64,000 bases of DNA from contig NZ_BMMF01000015.1 in NCBI RefSeq assembly GCF_014645695.1, forward strand, positions 62,001 through 126,000, read 5' to 3'. The notes beneath the pieces are model-generated. The model ran no database searches, had not been told where the DNA came from, and saw only the letters and a program-made list of their open reading frames with translations. Both the position numbers and the translations under genes were made by a program. The stretch's first letter is position 1. Every line of letters starts with the position of its first letter. This DNA comes from Salinarimonas ramus (lineage in GTDB: Bacteria; Pseudomonadota; Alphaproteobacteria; Rhizobiales; Beijerinckiaceae). Of the stretch, positions 1 to 8,732 are shown piece after piece.

Positions 1-65
1 CGGACCATGTCGGCCGCCGTCACCACCGTCCCGCCCCGAATGGCGAGATCGAGCCGTTTCGTCAT
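1..65 (-). CDS. Dihydropyrimidinase/hydantoinase-like amidohydrolase, N-terminus only
   Basis: Only the first 21 codons lie in the window and the gene runs off the left edge. They read MTKRLDLAIRGGTVVTAADM, the usual opening beta-strand segment (I-R-G-G-T-V-V-T) of dihydropyrimidinases, D-hydantoinases and allantoinases, which hydrolyse cyclic amides. The start lies 13 bases after the stop of the DUF3830 gene on the same strand, so it should be the distal gene of the TRAP/aldolase operon. No catalytic residues are visible, so the substrate cannot be judged. Assignment rests on this short motif and the context. Confidence 0.6.
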   Translation of the reverse strand, partial: MTKRLDLAIRGGTVVTAADMV

Positions 66-78
66 CGAAGCCTCCCGG

Positions 79-492
79 TCAGGCGAGCTCGAAGGAGATG
101 TCCTGGGCGCCTTCCCAGAGGGTGCGGTGCCCGAGCTCGGCGAGGCGGTCGAGGCCGCCGGTGATGGTGATGAAGTGATTGCCGGCGAGCTGCCCCGCCA
201 TGGAGGCGAAGTTCACCCGCCCGTAGGCGATGAGGATCTCGGTCTCGCTCACGCCGCCCGGATAGAGGATGATCTCGCCGGGCGCCGGATAGCTCGTGGC
301 GTTCTCGAAGCCGACGCCGAACTCGGCATCGCCCAGGGGCACCCACACGCCCTGCCCGCTCCAGCGCACGTGGATCGCCTTGTTGCGAAAGGGCAGGTGC
401 GCGCGGAAGGCGGCGCAGGTGGCCGGGGCCTTCTGCGTCTCGAAGCGCGCCTCGAAGGGCACGCCGCCATAGATGATCTTGAGCTCGCTCAT
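79..492 (-). CDS. DUF3830 family protein (cyclophilin-like fold expected)
   Basis: This is a 137-residue protein without signal peptide or membrane segment. It opens MSELKIIYGGVPFEARF and contains W-x-G-x-G-V-W-V-P-L-G-D and Y-P-A-P-G-E-I-I-L-Y-P-G-G, with G-N-H-F-I-T-I-T-G-G near the end. These features are typical of DUF3830, small cyclophilin-like barrel proteins usually found beside hydantoinase or aspartate-glutamate racemase-type genes. The start overlaps the stop of the upstream aldolase (ATGA), indicating translational coupling. The biochemical role of the family is not established; the neighbourhood suggests a part in catabolism of a cyclic amide or related acid imported by the TRAP system. 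Confidence 0.75.
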   Translation of the reverse strand: MSELKIIYGGVPFEARFETQKAPATCAAFRAHLPFRNKAIHVRWSGQGVWVPLGDAEFGVGFENATSYPAPGEIILYPGGVSETEILIAYGRVNFASMAGQLAGNHFITITGGLDRLAELGHRTLWEGAQDISFELA

Positions 493-1259
493 CGGTCTCG
501 TTCTCGCGTCTCGTGTGTCGTGGAGGCGCCGGGCGCGCGCAGCCGCGCGAGCAGCTCCCGCCCCGCCTCGAAGATGAGATTGACGTCGTTCGTCGCCACG
601 AGCCAGCTCGTGCCGAGCGCGTCCGACCGCGTGCGGATCATGCTCTCCGGCATGCCCATGGCGCCGAAGACGAGGCCCCGGCGCGCAGCCGCGCCCGCGA
701 TCGTCTCGATGGCGGCGGCGAGCTCCGGCGCATCCGGCCGCGTGTGGAGGTCGAGGGAGGAGGCGAGATCGTTCGTGCCGACGACGAGCCCGTCGATCCC
801 CGCGACTGCGGCGATCTCGTCCACGGCAGACAGGCCGCGCGCGCTCTCGATCATCACGAGAAGCTCCGGCCCGCGCCCCACCGCCTCGCGCAGCGCCGCG
901 GTCGGCATCGGCACGAAGCCCGTCGCGGCGACGGGCGGCGGCACCGAGCGCGCGCCGAGCGGCGCGAAGCGCACCTTCGCGACGAGGGCCCGCACCACCT
1001 CGGCGCTCTCCACGTGCGGCACGACGAGGCCGGCGGCGCCGCAATCGACGATCCGCGAGACGAGCGCGGAGGAAGGGCCCGGCGCGCGCACGTGGACGGG
1101 ATAGCCCGCCTCGCGCCCGGCGAGGCACAGGGCCGCCGTCTCGGCCATGGAGAACATGCCGTGCTCCATGTCCACCAGCAGGAAGTCGTAGCCCGCATGG
1201 CGCGCGATCGCGAGGATCTCGAGCGAGCGGACCGTGCAGGCGCAAAGCCCGATGCGCAT
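489..1259 (-). CDS. HpcH/HpaI-family aldolase (class II, pyruvate-type)
   Basis: The protein has 256 residues and is soluble. It has the TIM-barrel landmarks of the HpcH/HpaI (2,4-dihydroxyhept-2-ene-1,7-dioate aldolase / citrate lyase beta) family: D-F-L-L-V-D-M-E-H-G near residue 28, G-A-A-G-L-V-V-P-H-V-E-S for phosphate/acid binding, the metal-binding glutamate in L-V-M-I-E-S-A-R-G, and I-D-G-L-V-V-G-T-N-D-L near residue 175. Such enzymes cleave 4-hydroxy-2-keto acids to pyruvate or glyoxylate plus an aldehyde. The start overlaps the upstream stop by one base (TGATG) and its end overlaps the DUF3830 start. The substrate cannot be told from sequence. Confidence 0.85.
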   Translation of the reverse strand: MRIGLCACTVRSLEILAIARHAGYDFLLVDMEHGMFSMAETAALCLAGREAGYPVHVRAPGPSSALVSRIVDCGAAGLVVPHVESAEVVRALVAKVRFAPLGARSVPPPVAATGFVPMPTAALREAVGRGPELLVMIESARGLSAVDEIAAVAGIDGLVVGTNDLASSLDLHTRPDAPELAAAIETIAGAAARRGLVFGAMGMPESMIRTRSDALGTSWLVATNDVNLIFEAGRELLARLRAPGASTTHETRERDR

Positions 1260-2227
1260 CACGGGCCCTCCGCCGAGGGCGGCCGCGCGACCTTGAAGAG
1301 CCGGGCCGGATTGTCGACGATCATCCGCCGCAGATCGACGTCCGCGACGCCGCTGGCGCGAAACATCGTCACGAACTCCCGCAGCGCCTCCACCGGCGGC
1401 GGCAGCACGACGGCGCCGCTGTCGCTCGACAGCACCACGCGCTCGGATCCCACCTCCGCCACGATGGCCAGCGCCCGGGCGAAGTCCGCGCGAGCGAAGC
1501 GATGGCGCTCCGCGTCGATCATGGTCTGGGGGATGTCGGTCGCGTGGCTGAAGACGAAGAACGAGTATTCGAGAAGGCAGCCCGTCTCGACGACGGCACG
1601 GGCCTCCTCGGCCGTGAGATAGGCGGCGGGCGCGAGCATCCGCGTGCAGCCGCGCCGGGCGGCCTCGCGCGCGACGACGACCGCCTCGGGCCCCGACAGA
1701 TGGCCCAGGTTGAAGACGACGTCCGCCTCGATGCACAGATCGACGATCTCGGGGAGCGGATCGGGCAGCGGCCCGCTCTCGGGGACGCGCAGGGTCGTCT
1801 CGAGATAGGCGGGGCTGCGCCTCTCCGCCCGCGCCACGAAATCCGTGTGGTGGCAGGGCAGCGACACGAAGCGCGCGCCGCCCGCTCCATAGCCCATGCC
1901 GAGCGCCGTCGAGACGACGCGCGGCGAGAGCCCCCCGGCATAGGGCTCAAGGATGATGCCGCCGAACACGTCGACGCCGAGATGGCCGATCTCGCGCATG
2001 GCGAGCGCGGCGAGGCCCGACGTGTTGGCGAACACGTCCATGATCCCGAGACCCGACAGCCCATGACGGGCGGCCGCGCGCACGGCCTCGAAGACCGTGA
2101 CCGTGCGCTGGTTGATGTGCGGCGCGCAATGGACATGGCTGTCGACGGCGCCGCGCAGGAGCTCGAGCCCCGGCGTCATGGGCACGCCGCCGAAGCCCGT
2201 CTCCTCGGCCGCCTCGCTCGTCGTCAT
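1259..2227 (-). CDS. Amidohydrolase-fold protein (DUF6282-like)
   Basis: The protein has 322 residues from the ATG at 2227. That start is preferred over a longer frame because AGGGGAG lies about 9 bases upstream of it. The N-terminal D-S-H-V-H-C-A-P-H motif is the H-x-H metal site of the amidohydrolase/PHP-like TIM-barrel superfamily. Further conserved points are C-H-H-T-D near the middle, N-L-G-H-L-S-G, and the late D-S-G motif in V-V-L-S-S-D-S-G-A. The overall pattern fits the DUF6282 group of putative metal-dependent hydrolases. It sits between the TRAP binding protein and the aldolase, so it probably acts in degradation of the imported compound. Confidence 0.65.
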   Translation of the reverse strand: MTTSEAAEETGFGGVPMTPGLELLRGAVDSHVHCAPHINQRTVTVFEAVRAAARHGLSGLGIMDVFANTSGLAALAMREIGHLGVDVFGGIILEPYAGGLSPRVVSTALGMGYGAGGARFVSLPCHHTDFVARAERRSPAYLETTLRVPESGPLPDPLPEIVDLCIEADVVFNLGHLSGPEAVVVAREAARRGCTRMLAPAAYLTAEEARAVVETGCLLEYSFFVFSHATDIPQTMIDAERHRFARADFARALAIVAEVGSERVVLSSDSGAVVLPPPVEALREFVTMFRASGVADVDLRRMIVDNPARLFKVARPPSAEGP

Positions 2228-2321
2228 GGCGATGGCTCCCCTGGCGTCGGCCCGCATCCGCCACCCGCGGCGACGGCACGGATGCCGGGCGCGACCGGCC
2301 CGGCATCCGCGACCCGGCGCG

Positions 2322-3299
2322 TCACTGCGAGAGCGCCTCGAACAGGGCGCGCTGCGTATCGGTCTCGAGGAAGCGCTCGTAGAGCGGCATCGAGGCCTCG
2401 CGGAAGGGCGCCACGTCCGGCTCGACGATGGTGACGCCCTTCTCGCGCAGCTCCGCGAGGAGCGGCTGCTCCTGCTCGACGACGTACGTGCGCTGCCACA
2501 CGGCCGATTCCGCGCCCGCCTCGAGCAGCGCCGTCTGCACGTCCTCCGGCAGGGCGTCGAACTGCGCCTTGTTCATGAAGATGTGCGCCGTCATGTTGAT
2601 CCAGCCCACGAGCGAGAAATGGTCCGCCACCTCGTAGAAGCGCTGGGCGTTGTAGTCCGAGGTCGCGCCCTCCGCGCCGTCGACGACGCCGCTCTGGAGC
2701 GCGCCGTAGAGCTCGCTGTAGGCCATCGGCGTGGGGTTGGCGCCGTAGGTGCGGAAGGCCTCCACGTGCATCGGCTGCTGCATCGTGCGGATCTTCATGT
2801 TGGCGAGGTCGTCGATCGTCTCGATGGGACGGCTCGTCATCATGTGGCGGATGCCGGAGGAATAGCTGCCGATGATCTGGTAGCCGGCGTCCGAGGCGGC
2901 CTCCACCATCAACGGCTTCGCCGGCCCCTCCAGCGCCTCGCTGAGCGCATCGATGCTCTCGAACATGAAGGGCATGTCGAGGACCCGCAGGTCCGTGACG
3001 ACGTTGCTCAGCAGCGCGTTCGAGGTCATCGCCATGTCGACGGTGCCGAGCAGCACGCCCTCGACGAGCTGCGCCTCGTCGCCGATCTGCCCGTTGGGGA
3101 AGATCTCGATGGTGGCGCGCCCGCCGGTCTTCTCCTCCAGGAGATCGCGCAGGCGCTGCATGCCCATGTCCTGGATCGAGCCGGTGACGTTGGTGTGGCC
3201 GGCACGCAGCGTGATCTCCTGGGCCGACGCCGCCTGCGTTCCGAGGATGGCGGCGAGCGTGATCGCCGAGATCGAGAGAGCCTTCTTCGCGGTCTTCAT
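2322..3299 (-). CDS. dctP: TRAP transporter periplasmic binding protein, DctP family
   Basis: The protein has 325 residues. The start at 3299 gives a clean Sec signal peptide (MKTAKKA, hydrophobic stretch, A-S-A cleavage site about residue 25) and follows an AGGGGA ribosome site. The mature part shows DctP landmarks: L-R-A-G-H-T at the N-terminus, G-R-A-T-I-E-I-F-P-N-G-Q-I-G-D-E, the substrate-arginine region M-K-I-R-T-M-Q-Q-P-M-H, and G-A-N-P-T-P-M-A-Y-S-E-L-Y-G-A-L-Q-S-G-V-V-D-G-A-E. It should capture an organic acid in the periplasm and hand it to DctQM. It lies 113 bases after dctM, so its expression may be set separately by the gap. Confidence 0.92.
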   Translation of the reverse strand: MKTAKKALSISAITLAAILGTQAASAQEITLRAGHTNVTGSIQDMGMQRLRDLLEEKTGGRATIEIFPNGQIGDEAQLVEGVLLGTVDMAMTSNALLSNVVTDLRVLDMPFMFESIDALSEALEGPAKPLMVEAASDAGYQIIGSYSSGIRHMMTSRPIETIDDLANMKIRTMQQPMHVEAFRTYGANPTPMAYSELYGALQSGVVDGAEGATSDYNAQRFYEVADHFSLVGWINMTAHIFMNKAQFDALPEDVQTALLEAGAESAVWQRTYVVEQEQPLLAELREKGVTIVEPDVAPFREASMPLYERFLETDTQRALFEALSQ

Positions 3300-3412
3300 G
3301 GCTGTGTTCCCCTTCGTATCGTTGCGTTGTTCAGGGCGTCGCGCGCGGTTCTTCTTGCCATCTCTGTTGCCTTCGGCTCGCGTGGCGACGGCATGCGGCC
3401 GAGTTTCGCGCC

Positions 3413-4693
3413 TCATGGGTAGACGAGGCGCGGCAGGGTCAGCGCGACCGCCGGCACGTAGGCCGTCAGCGCGAGGACGAGGATCATGGGAAGGAGCGGG
3501 ATCCATACCCGCGTCGAGACCTGCTCGACGCTGCGGCCGGAGACCATGGCCGCGACGTAGAGGCAGATGCCGTAGGGCGGCGTGATCAGCCCCACCGAGA
3601 GATTGAGGGTCGCCATCACGCCGAATTGCAGCGGGTCGATCCCGTAGCCCTGAGCGATGGGCATCAGCACCGGCAGGATGATCAGGATGGCCGAGATGCT
3701 CTCCATGAACATGCCCACGAACAGCAGCAGCACGTTGACGAGGAGCAGGAACACGATCGGATCGTCGGTAACGCCACGGATCCAGGCGTCGAGGGCCTGC
3801 GGCGCGCCGACGCTCGCGATGATCCACGAGAACAGGCTCGCGGTGCTCACGATGATCATCACCGCCGCCGAGAGGCTGATCGCCCGCAGGAAGAGCCGCG
3901 GCAGATCGCGAAAGCCGATTTCGCGATAGACGAAGAGCGAGATCACGATCGTCGCCACGACGGCGATGCACGCGGCTTCGGTGGCCGTGAAGACGCCCCC
4001 GACGATGCCGCCGACGACGATGACGGGCAGCGTCAGGCCGGGAAGGGCGGCGACGAAGGCGCGGCCGAGGCGTCCGAGCGAGAAGGGCTGGCGATCGCCG
4101 CCGCCGTCGGGGCGCCGGCGGGCATAGGCCCAGCAGGTGACGCCGAGCGCGAGCGCGATCATCAGGCCCGGGACGACGCCGCCGAGGAACATGGCGCCGA
4201 TGGAGAGATTGGAGGTGATCGCGACGATCACCATGATGATGCTCGGCGGAATCACCGGGGCGAGCGAGCCGCAGGCGGCGATGATCGCCGCCGACATGTC
4301 CATGTCGTAGCCGCGCTTGCGCATCTCGGGCGACAGGATCGAGCCCACGGCCGCCGTGTCCGCCGAGCCGGATCCGGAGATCGCCGCCAGCCCCGTGCCG
4401 GTGACGATGGCGACGAGGTAGAGGCTCCCCGTGATCCAGCCGACGAGGGCGGCGGCGAGATCGACGAAGCGCCGGGCGATGCCGCCTTCCGCCATGATCA
4501 CGCCGGCGGCGACGAAGAAGGGGATCGCCATCAGCGAGAACGAGTTCACGCCGCCGTAGACGCGCTGCGCGACGATGGTCAGGGGCACGTCGACGAGGAG
4601 GAGCACGGCGAGCAAGGCGGCGACGCCGAGCGCGAAGAAGATCGGCATGCCCGAGAGGATGAGGAGGAGAAAGCCTCCGAAGGCGACGCTCAT
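3413..4693 (-). CDS. dctM: TRAP transporter large permease subunit, DctM family
   Basis: This 426-residue polytopic membrane protein has about a dozen hydrophobic segments. Family signatures include F-S-L-M-A-I-P-F-F-V-A-A-G-V-I-M near residue 50, G-S-G-S-A-D-T-A-A-V-G-S-I-L near 110, and P-P-S-I-I-M-V-I in the middle. The real start is the ATG at 4693, one base after the dctQ stop; the longer frame upstream is proline/arginine-rich and overlaps dctQ. It is the sodium-coupled translocation subunit that works with DctQ and DctP. Confidence 0.93.
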   Translation of the reverse strand: MSVAFGGFLLLILSGMPIFFALGVAALLAVLLLVDVPLTIVAQRVYGGVNSFSLMAIPFFVAAGVIMAEGGIARRFVDLAAALVGWITGSLYLVAIVTGTGLAAISGSGSADTAAVGSILSPEMRKRGYDMDMSAAIIAACGSLAPVIPPSIIMVIVAITSNLSIGAMFLGGVVPGLMIALALGVTCWAYARRRPDGGGDRQPFSLGRLGRAFVAALPGLTLPVIVVGGIVGGVFTATEAACIAVVATIVISLFVYREIGFRDLPRLFLRAISLSAAVMIIVSTASLFSWIIASVGAPQALDAWIRGVTDDPIVFLLLVNVLLLFVGMFMESISAILIILPVLMPIAQGYGIDPLQFGVMATLNLSVGLITPPYGICLYVAAMVSGRSVEQVSTRVWIPLLPMILVLALTAYVPAVALTLPRLVYP

Positions 4694-4694
4694 C

Positions 4695-5276
4695 TCATTC
4701 CCCCATCGTCGGCGCGGGGCGCTCTGCGCCCGCCTTGGCGCGCCCGGGCGCAAGCTCGGGCAGGGTGGCGAGGGCGAACTCAAGCAGCAGGTAGGACATG
4801 CCGATGGGCAGCGCCGCGTAGGGGATCGCCATGGGGAGCTGAAGCGCCGTCGACTTGATGATCATGCCGAGCCCGATCAGCCCGAAGCTGCCGACGACGA
4901 GGACGAGGAGGAACCAGGCGGCGAGGAGGAAGGAGGCCGACTTCAGGATCCATTGCAGCGAGCCGGGCAGGCGCGCCACGACGAGATCGATGCCGATGTG
5001 GTTGCGGTTGCGCATCGCGAGGCCGGCGCCCAGCATGACGAGCCAGATCTGGACGAAGATCGCCGCCTCTTCCGACCACGAGATCGAGTAGTTGAACACG
5101 TAGCGGCCGAGGATCTGGAACAGGATCAGGAAGATCATCGCCGCGAGCAGGCACACGAGGATCGCATCGACGAGCCGGCGCAGGATCGCGAGGGCGCCGA
5201 ACGCGACACGGCGCCAGCCGGCGTGCGCGGCCTCTCTCCGGTCGGGATCTTCATCCAGGCGCGGCTTCGCCGTCAT
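4695..5276 (-). CDS. dctQ: TRAP transporter small permease subunit, DctQ family
   Basis: The protein has 193 residues and four predicted membrane helices: about residues 34-56, a second in the W-S-E-E-A-A-I-F-V-Q-I-W-L segment, and two in the second half. The R-Y-V-F-N-Y-S-I-S-W-S-E-E motif is the hallmark of DctQ, as is M-R-N-R-N-H-I-G-I-D after the second helix. The C-terminal tail is alanine/proline-rich and cytosolic. It is the first gene of the minus-strand operon dctQ-dctM-dctP-hydrolase-aldolase-DUF3830-hydantoinase. Confidence 0.92.
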   Translation of the reverse strand: MTAKPRLDEDPDRREAAHAGWRRVAFGALAILRRLVDAILVCLLAAMIFLILFQILGRYVFNYSISWSEEAAIFVQIWLVMLGAGLAMRNRNHIGIDLVVARLPGSLQWILKSASFLLAAWFLLVLVVGSFGLIGLGMIIKSTALQLPMAIPYAALPIGMSYLLLEFALATLPELAPGRAKAGAERPAPTMGE

Positions 5277-5896
5277 TCGCCCAAACCTCCTCCCGCACGC
5301 CTCCTCGCTCGGGCCCGCGCGTTCGACCGGGCGGAGTGCGCGCGACGGCGCCGCTCCGGCGAAGGGCGGATGCGGGTTTTCAAGGAGACTTCGGTCACGT
5401 GCCTCTGGAGCGGCGGCTGCTCTTGGCGGCAGGTCCGCGTGCTCGACGGGAGGAAGCCTAGCATCGGCGGCGGGCGGCGGAACTACCCGATTCTATGCTA
5501 TTTCAAGCTTGAACTATTTGCTCGGGTTATCGAGCGGTGCGATCGGCCCCCGAACGCGAGAAGCCCCGGCGCGTGTTGCGCCGGGGCTTCTTTAGTTTTG
5601 GTTGCGGGGGCCTGCAACCGCCTTTGTTTGCCGATCTCCACGGTAAGATGCTTGCGTGCCGGTCGACGTGCAACGCTTCCATTCTAAGCCCCCCCGGCTA
5701 CCCGTCGACAACCCGGTTCTAAGTACGAGACCCAGCATCCAACCTCTGAATTGCGCCGTGGCCAGAGAGCGTAACTCCTCCGGCTGGAAGAGTCGCAGGC
5801 GACAGCCGCTGCAAGGGACAATCTAGCAGCCGATGGCAGCGTTCCCGGAGCTTGACGATGTCCTTGATATGGGCCGTGCGAACGTGTATTCGAGGC
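5277..5896. other. Long intergenic leader between the divergent dctQ and SDR transcription units
   Basis: There is no convincing gene in this stretch. Going left to right it holds the presumed dctQ promoter region, a less GC-rich patch around 5490-5530, an orphan strong hairpin terminator on the plus strand (5559-5597), and a featureless run up to the TPP riboswitch. A short block at about 5694-5745 (GGCTACC ... ACCCAGCATCC-ACC) resembles a block at 15801-15850 after cheZ. Confidence 0.6.
5559..5597 (+). terminator. Strong rho-independent terminator with no gene in front of it
   Basis: A perfect 14-base-pair stem (arms 5559-5572 and 5578-5591, loop GTGTT) is followed by TTTAGTTTT. The T-rich tail exists only on the plus strand, so it should end rightward transcripts. 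No coding gene lies upstream on that strand, since dctQ is transcribed leftward. It may therefore end an unannotated small RNA, or insulate the riboswitch leader from read-through. Confidence 0.7.
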
Positions 5897-5984
5897 GAAG
5901 GACAGGGGCGTCCGTGCAGGAATGCACGGGCTGAGAAGCACCCTCCGAACCTGAACCAGATCATGCTGGCGTAGGGAGTCCGCG
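5897..5984 (+). ncRNA. TPP riboswitch (THI element)
   Basis: The conserved thiamin pyrophosphate aptamer strings occur in order: AGGGGCGTCC at 5904-5913, GGGCTGAGAAGCACCC at 5928-5943, and GAACCTGAACCAGATCATGCTGG followed by CGTAGGGAG up to 5978. The short P1 helix can form between GGAC (5900-5903) and GTCC (5978-5981), and the variable P3 hairpin between TGCA and its partner around 5914-5926. It lies on the plus strand about 70 bases in front of the SDR start. It should bind thiamin pyrophosphate and switch off the downstream gene. Confidence 0.9.
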
Positions 5985-6055
5985 AGCGACCGACGGTCGG
6001 GCAACGCCCGCTCATCGGCGCGCCGTCGCTCCCCACGCTCGGCGAGGGGAGAGAT
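5984..6055 (+). promoter_or_regulatory. Riboswitch expression platform: ribosome-site sequestering hairpin
   Basis: CTCCCC (6029-6034) can pair with the GGGGAG ribosome-binding site (6046-6051) just before the ATG at 6056, which would hide it. GAGCGAC (5984-5990) can pair instead with GTCGCTC (6025-6031), overlapping the sequestering arm and freeing the site. These two mutually exclusive structures directly after the aptamer suggest translational control. No T-run is present, so a terminator mechanism is unlikely. The pairing was worked out by eye. Confidence 0.6.
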
Positions 6056-6874
6056 ATGCAAGATCACGCCATCGAGCGCACGAACGAGACGTCGTCGCGC
6101 ACGCCATCGTCAGGCAAGCCTTTGTCCGAGACGACCGTCCTCGTGAGCGGGGCGGGCCGCGGCCTCGGCGCCGCGATCGCCCGCGCCTTCGCCCGCGAGG
6201 GCGCGCGGGTCGCGATCAACTATCGCCGCAGCGAGACCGAGGCGCGGGCGCTCGCGGCCGAGCTCGGGCCGCGATGCGCCGCCTTCCGCGCCGACGTCGC
6301 CGATCCGCAGGCCGTTGCGGCCATGACGGATGCGATCGCCGAGAGGCTCGGCCCGCCCGACGTACTCGTGCACAATGCCCTCGCGGATTTCGCCTTCAAC
6401 GGCGATGCGCGCAAGCGGCTCGAGACGCTGGCGTGGGCCGACATCGCCGCCCAGGTCCAGACCGCGGTCGGCGGAGGGCTCGCGCTCGTGAAAGCGCTGC
6501 GGCCGCATTTCGCGGCGAGCGGCTACGGGCGGATCGTCACCATCGGCACCAATCTCGTGCAGAACCCGGTCGTGCCGTACCACGACTACACGGCCGCCAA
6601 GGCCGCGCTCCTCGCCTTCACGCGGACCGCCGCGAAGGAGCTCGGGCCTCTCGGCGTGACCGTGAACATGGTCTCCGGCGGGCTCCTGCGCGTGACCGAC
6701 GCCAGTGCCGCGACGCCCGAGGCGGTGTTCGACATCATCGCGTCCCAGACGCCGCTGGGCCGCGTGACCACGCCCGAGGAGCTCGCGGACGCGGTTCTCT
6801 TCTTCGCCTCGCCGTGGGCGCGTGCGGTGACGGGCCAGAACCTCGTCGTCGACGGCGGGCTGGTGTTCGGCTGA
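6056..6874 (+). CDS. Short-chain dehydrogenase/reductase (3-oxoacyl-ACP reductase-like) under TPP riboswitch control
   Basis: The protein has 272 residues. A roughly 25-residue polar N-terminal extension precedes a classical SDR Rossmann core: G-A-G-R-G-L-G (the TGxxxGxG cofactor motif, with S-G-A instead of T-G) near residue 33, N-Y-R-R-S suggesting NADP(H) preference, and the catalytic Y-x-x-x-K in Y-H-D-Y-T-A-A-K near 180. The usual NNAG motif is H-N-A-L, and the active-site serine position holds T-I-G-T-N, both departures from FabG. The C-terminus G-Q-N-L-V-V-D-G-G is standard. It follows a TPP riboswitch and has no thiamin gene beside it, so its substrate is unknown; a role in thiamin or pyrimidine metabolism is inferred. 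Confidence 0.85.
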   Translation: MQDHAIERTNETSSRTPSSGKPLSETTVLVSGAGRGLGAAIARAFAREGARVAINYRRSETEARALAAELGPRCAAFRADVADPQAVAAMTDAIAERLGPPDVLVHNALADFAFNGDARKRLETLAWADIAAQVQTAVGGGLALVKALRPHFAASGYGRIVTIGTNLVQNPVVPYHDYTAAKAALLAFTRTAAKELGPLGVTVNMVSGGLLRVTDASAATPEAVFDIIASQTPLGRVTTPEELADAVLFFASPWARAVTGQNLVVDGGLVFG

Positions 6875-7055
6875 CCGCCACAGACGCGTGCGGGTGCGGA
6901 TGCGCGAGTTGCATGTCGGGCTTGTTCGGCTAGAAACGAAGCAATTAAGAGGTGCGCGCAAAGACTCACTGGTGCCACAGCCGCCGAACGGGCTTGCTGC
7001 CCATCCGGCGGCTCCTCTCGTGTTCACACCGCCGAGCGGAATTTCGATGTTGGGA

Positions 7056-8732
7056 TCAAGCGGCCTGCACGCTGGAGAGGAACTCGTCCACCTCGTTCCC
7101 GAGGCTCGCCGTATGCCGCGCGAGTTCCTGTGCTGCAGTAAGGACTTGAGAGGCGGCGGCGCCGGTCTCGCCCGCTCCGCGGCGCAGCTCCTCGATGCTG
7201 CCGGTCACGAGCTCGGTCCCGCGCGCAGCCTCCTGCACATTGCGTGCGATCTCCTTGGTGGCGACGCCCTGCTCCTCCATTGCAGCGGCGACCGAGGTCG
7301 AGATCGAGGCCATCTCGCCGATCGTAGCAGCGATCTCTTCGATCACGCTGACGACATTTCCGGTCGCCTGCTGGACCTCTCCGATCTGCGCGGCGATTTC
7401 CTCCGTGGCGCGGCTGGTCTGGGTTGCGAGTTCCTTCACCTCCGACGCGACCACCGCGAACCCACGTCCGGCCTCGCCGGCGCGGGCGGCCTCGATCGTG
7501 GCGTTGAGGGCCAAAAGGTTGGTCTGGTTCGCGATCTCGCTGATCAGGGCAACTACGCTCCCGATCTTTTCGGTCTGCAGGGCGAGCGAGCGCACCGTCT
7601 GGTCGGTTCGTTGCGCTCCCTCGCGCGCACTCGTCGCGATACGGGACGACTTGGACACCTGAGTGGTGATCTCCTGGATCGAGGCGGCGAGCTCCTCGGT
7701 GGCGGCTGCGACGGTCTGCACGTTTGCCGAGGTCTGGCCGGCTGCGGAGGCGACGCCGATGGAGCGGGAATTGGTCTCGTCTGCAATGCCGGACATCGAC
7801 TGAGCCGTCGCCTCCATCTCGGTGGAGGCGCTCGACAGCCCCTCGGTAAGCGCCGTCACAGTCTTCTCGAAGTGCTTGGTCAAGCGGTCGAGCGTCGCGG
7901 TCCGGCGGATCTTGGCTTCGTTCTCCAGAGCGGCGGCTTCGTCCGCTGCCTTCTTGGCGATCAGCGCCTCCTTGAAGGTCCCGAGCGCCTTTGCGAGCGC
8001 GCCGATTTCATTGCGCTGGTCCGAATCCGTGACCATGACGGCCAGATCACCGTTCGCGAGCGCCGTCATCTGCCGGGCGATCCGATCCAGCGGACGCGAG
8101 ACGCCCGCAACGACGGTCTGAGCCGCGAAGACAACACCCAGGACCGCGACAACGACGATGCCGATGAACAGAACCTCGATCAAGGCGATCGTCCTTCCTG
8201 CGTCATCATTGATGAGGCGCGCCACATCGAGCTGCAACTCGACCAAGTCGGCGAGCGCCTCCGAAAGCGGGTCTATCGTAGGATAGAGGTCCCTGGCCGC
8301 GAAGCGAGCCAGCCGCTCACTGTCGCGCGCTGCTATGATTTCCGAAAGGGTCGTGACGGTGACGTCGGCCTGCACCATCAGGGCGGCGGCGTCGTTGGCG
8401 AGGGCACGCTCGCGCTCGTCCATCATCGTCTGTGCGTAGGCGTCCCAGTGATTCCTGATGCCCGTGCGCGCTTCCGTGATTGCAGTGGCGGCCTCGTCCC
8501 AGGTCACGGCGCCGTCGCGAAGCTTGTGCGATAGGTCGACTATGTTGACCGCATAAAGGTCCGAGACGGCCTTCAGGTCGCGCAGAGGGACCACGCGATC
8601 TTGGTAGGTCGTTACTAGAGCGCTCTTCAATGCCCCGGTGCTGAACCAACCGGACGAAACCGAACCGATCAGCAGAAGCGACAGGACTGTCAGCGCCATG
8701 AGAAGGCGCGCGCGGATGGAGAGATTTCGCAT
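7056..8732 (-). CDS. Methyl-accepting chemotaxis protein (four-helix-bundle sensor)
   Basis: The protein has 558 residues. It has a short cytosolic N-terminus, a first membrane helix about residues 9-30, a periplasmic all-helical sensor (about 31-185), a second helix about 188-212, a HAMP domain with [16 protein letters not shown], and a long signalling coiled coil. The hairpin tip that binds CheA/CheW is intact ([21 protein letters not shown]). No C-terminal CheR-tether pentapeptide is present. The signalling half closely resembles the receptor at 9587-11278, while the sensors differ. GGAG lies close before the ATG. A TAAGG-N5-TACGGA element lies about 120 bases upstream. Confidence 0.93.
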   Translation of the reverse strand: MRNLSIRARLLMALTVLSLLLIGSVSSGWFSTGALKSALVTTYQDRVVPLRDLKAVSDLYAVNIVDLSHKLRDGAVTWDEAATAITEARTGIRNHWDAYAQTMMDERERALANDAAALMVQADVTVTTLSEIIAARDSERLARFAARDLYPTIDPLSEALADLVELQLDVARLINDDAGRTIALIEVLFIGIVVVAVLGVVFAAQTVVAGVSRPLDRIARQMTALANGDLAVMVTDSDQRNEIGALAKALGTFKEALIAKKAADEAAALENEAKIRRTATLDRLTKHFEKTVTALTEGLSSASTEMEATAQSMSGIADETNSRSIGVASAAGQTSANVQTVAAATEELAASIQEITTQVSKSSRIATSAREGAQRTDQTVRSLALQTEKIGSVVALISEIANQTNLLALNATIEAARAGEAGRGFAVVASEVKELATQTSRATEEIAAQIGEVQQATGNVVSVIEEIAATIGEMASISTSVAAAMEEQGVATKEIARNVQEAARGTELVTGSIEELRRGAGETGAAASQVLTAAQELARHTASLGNEVDEFLSSVQAA

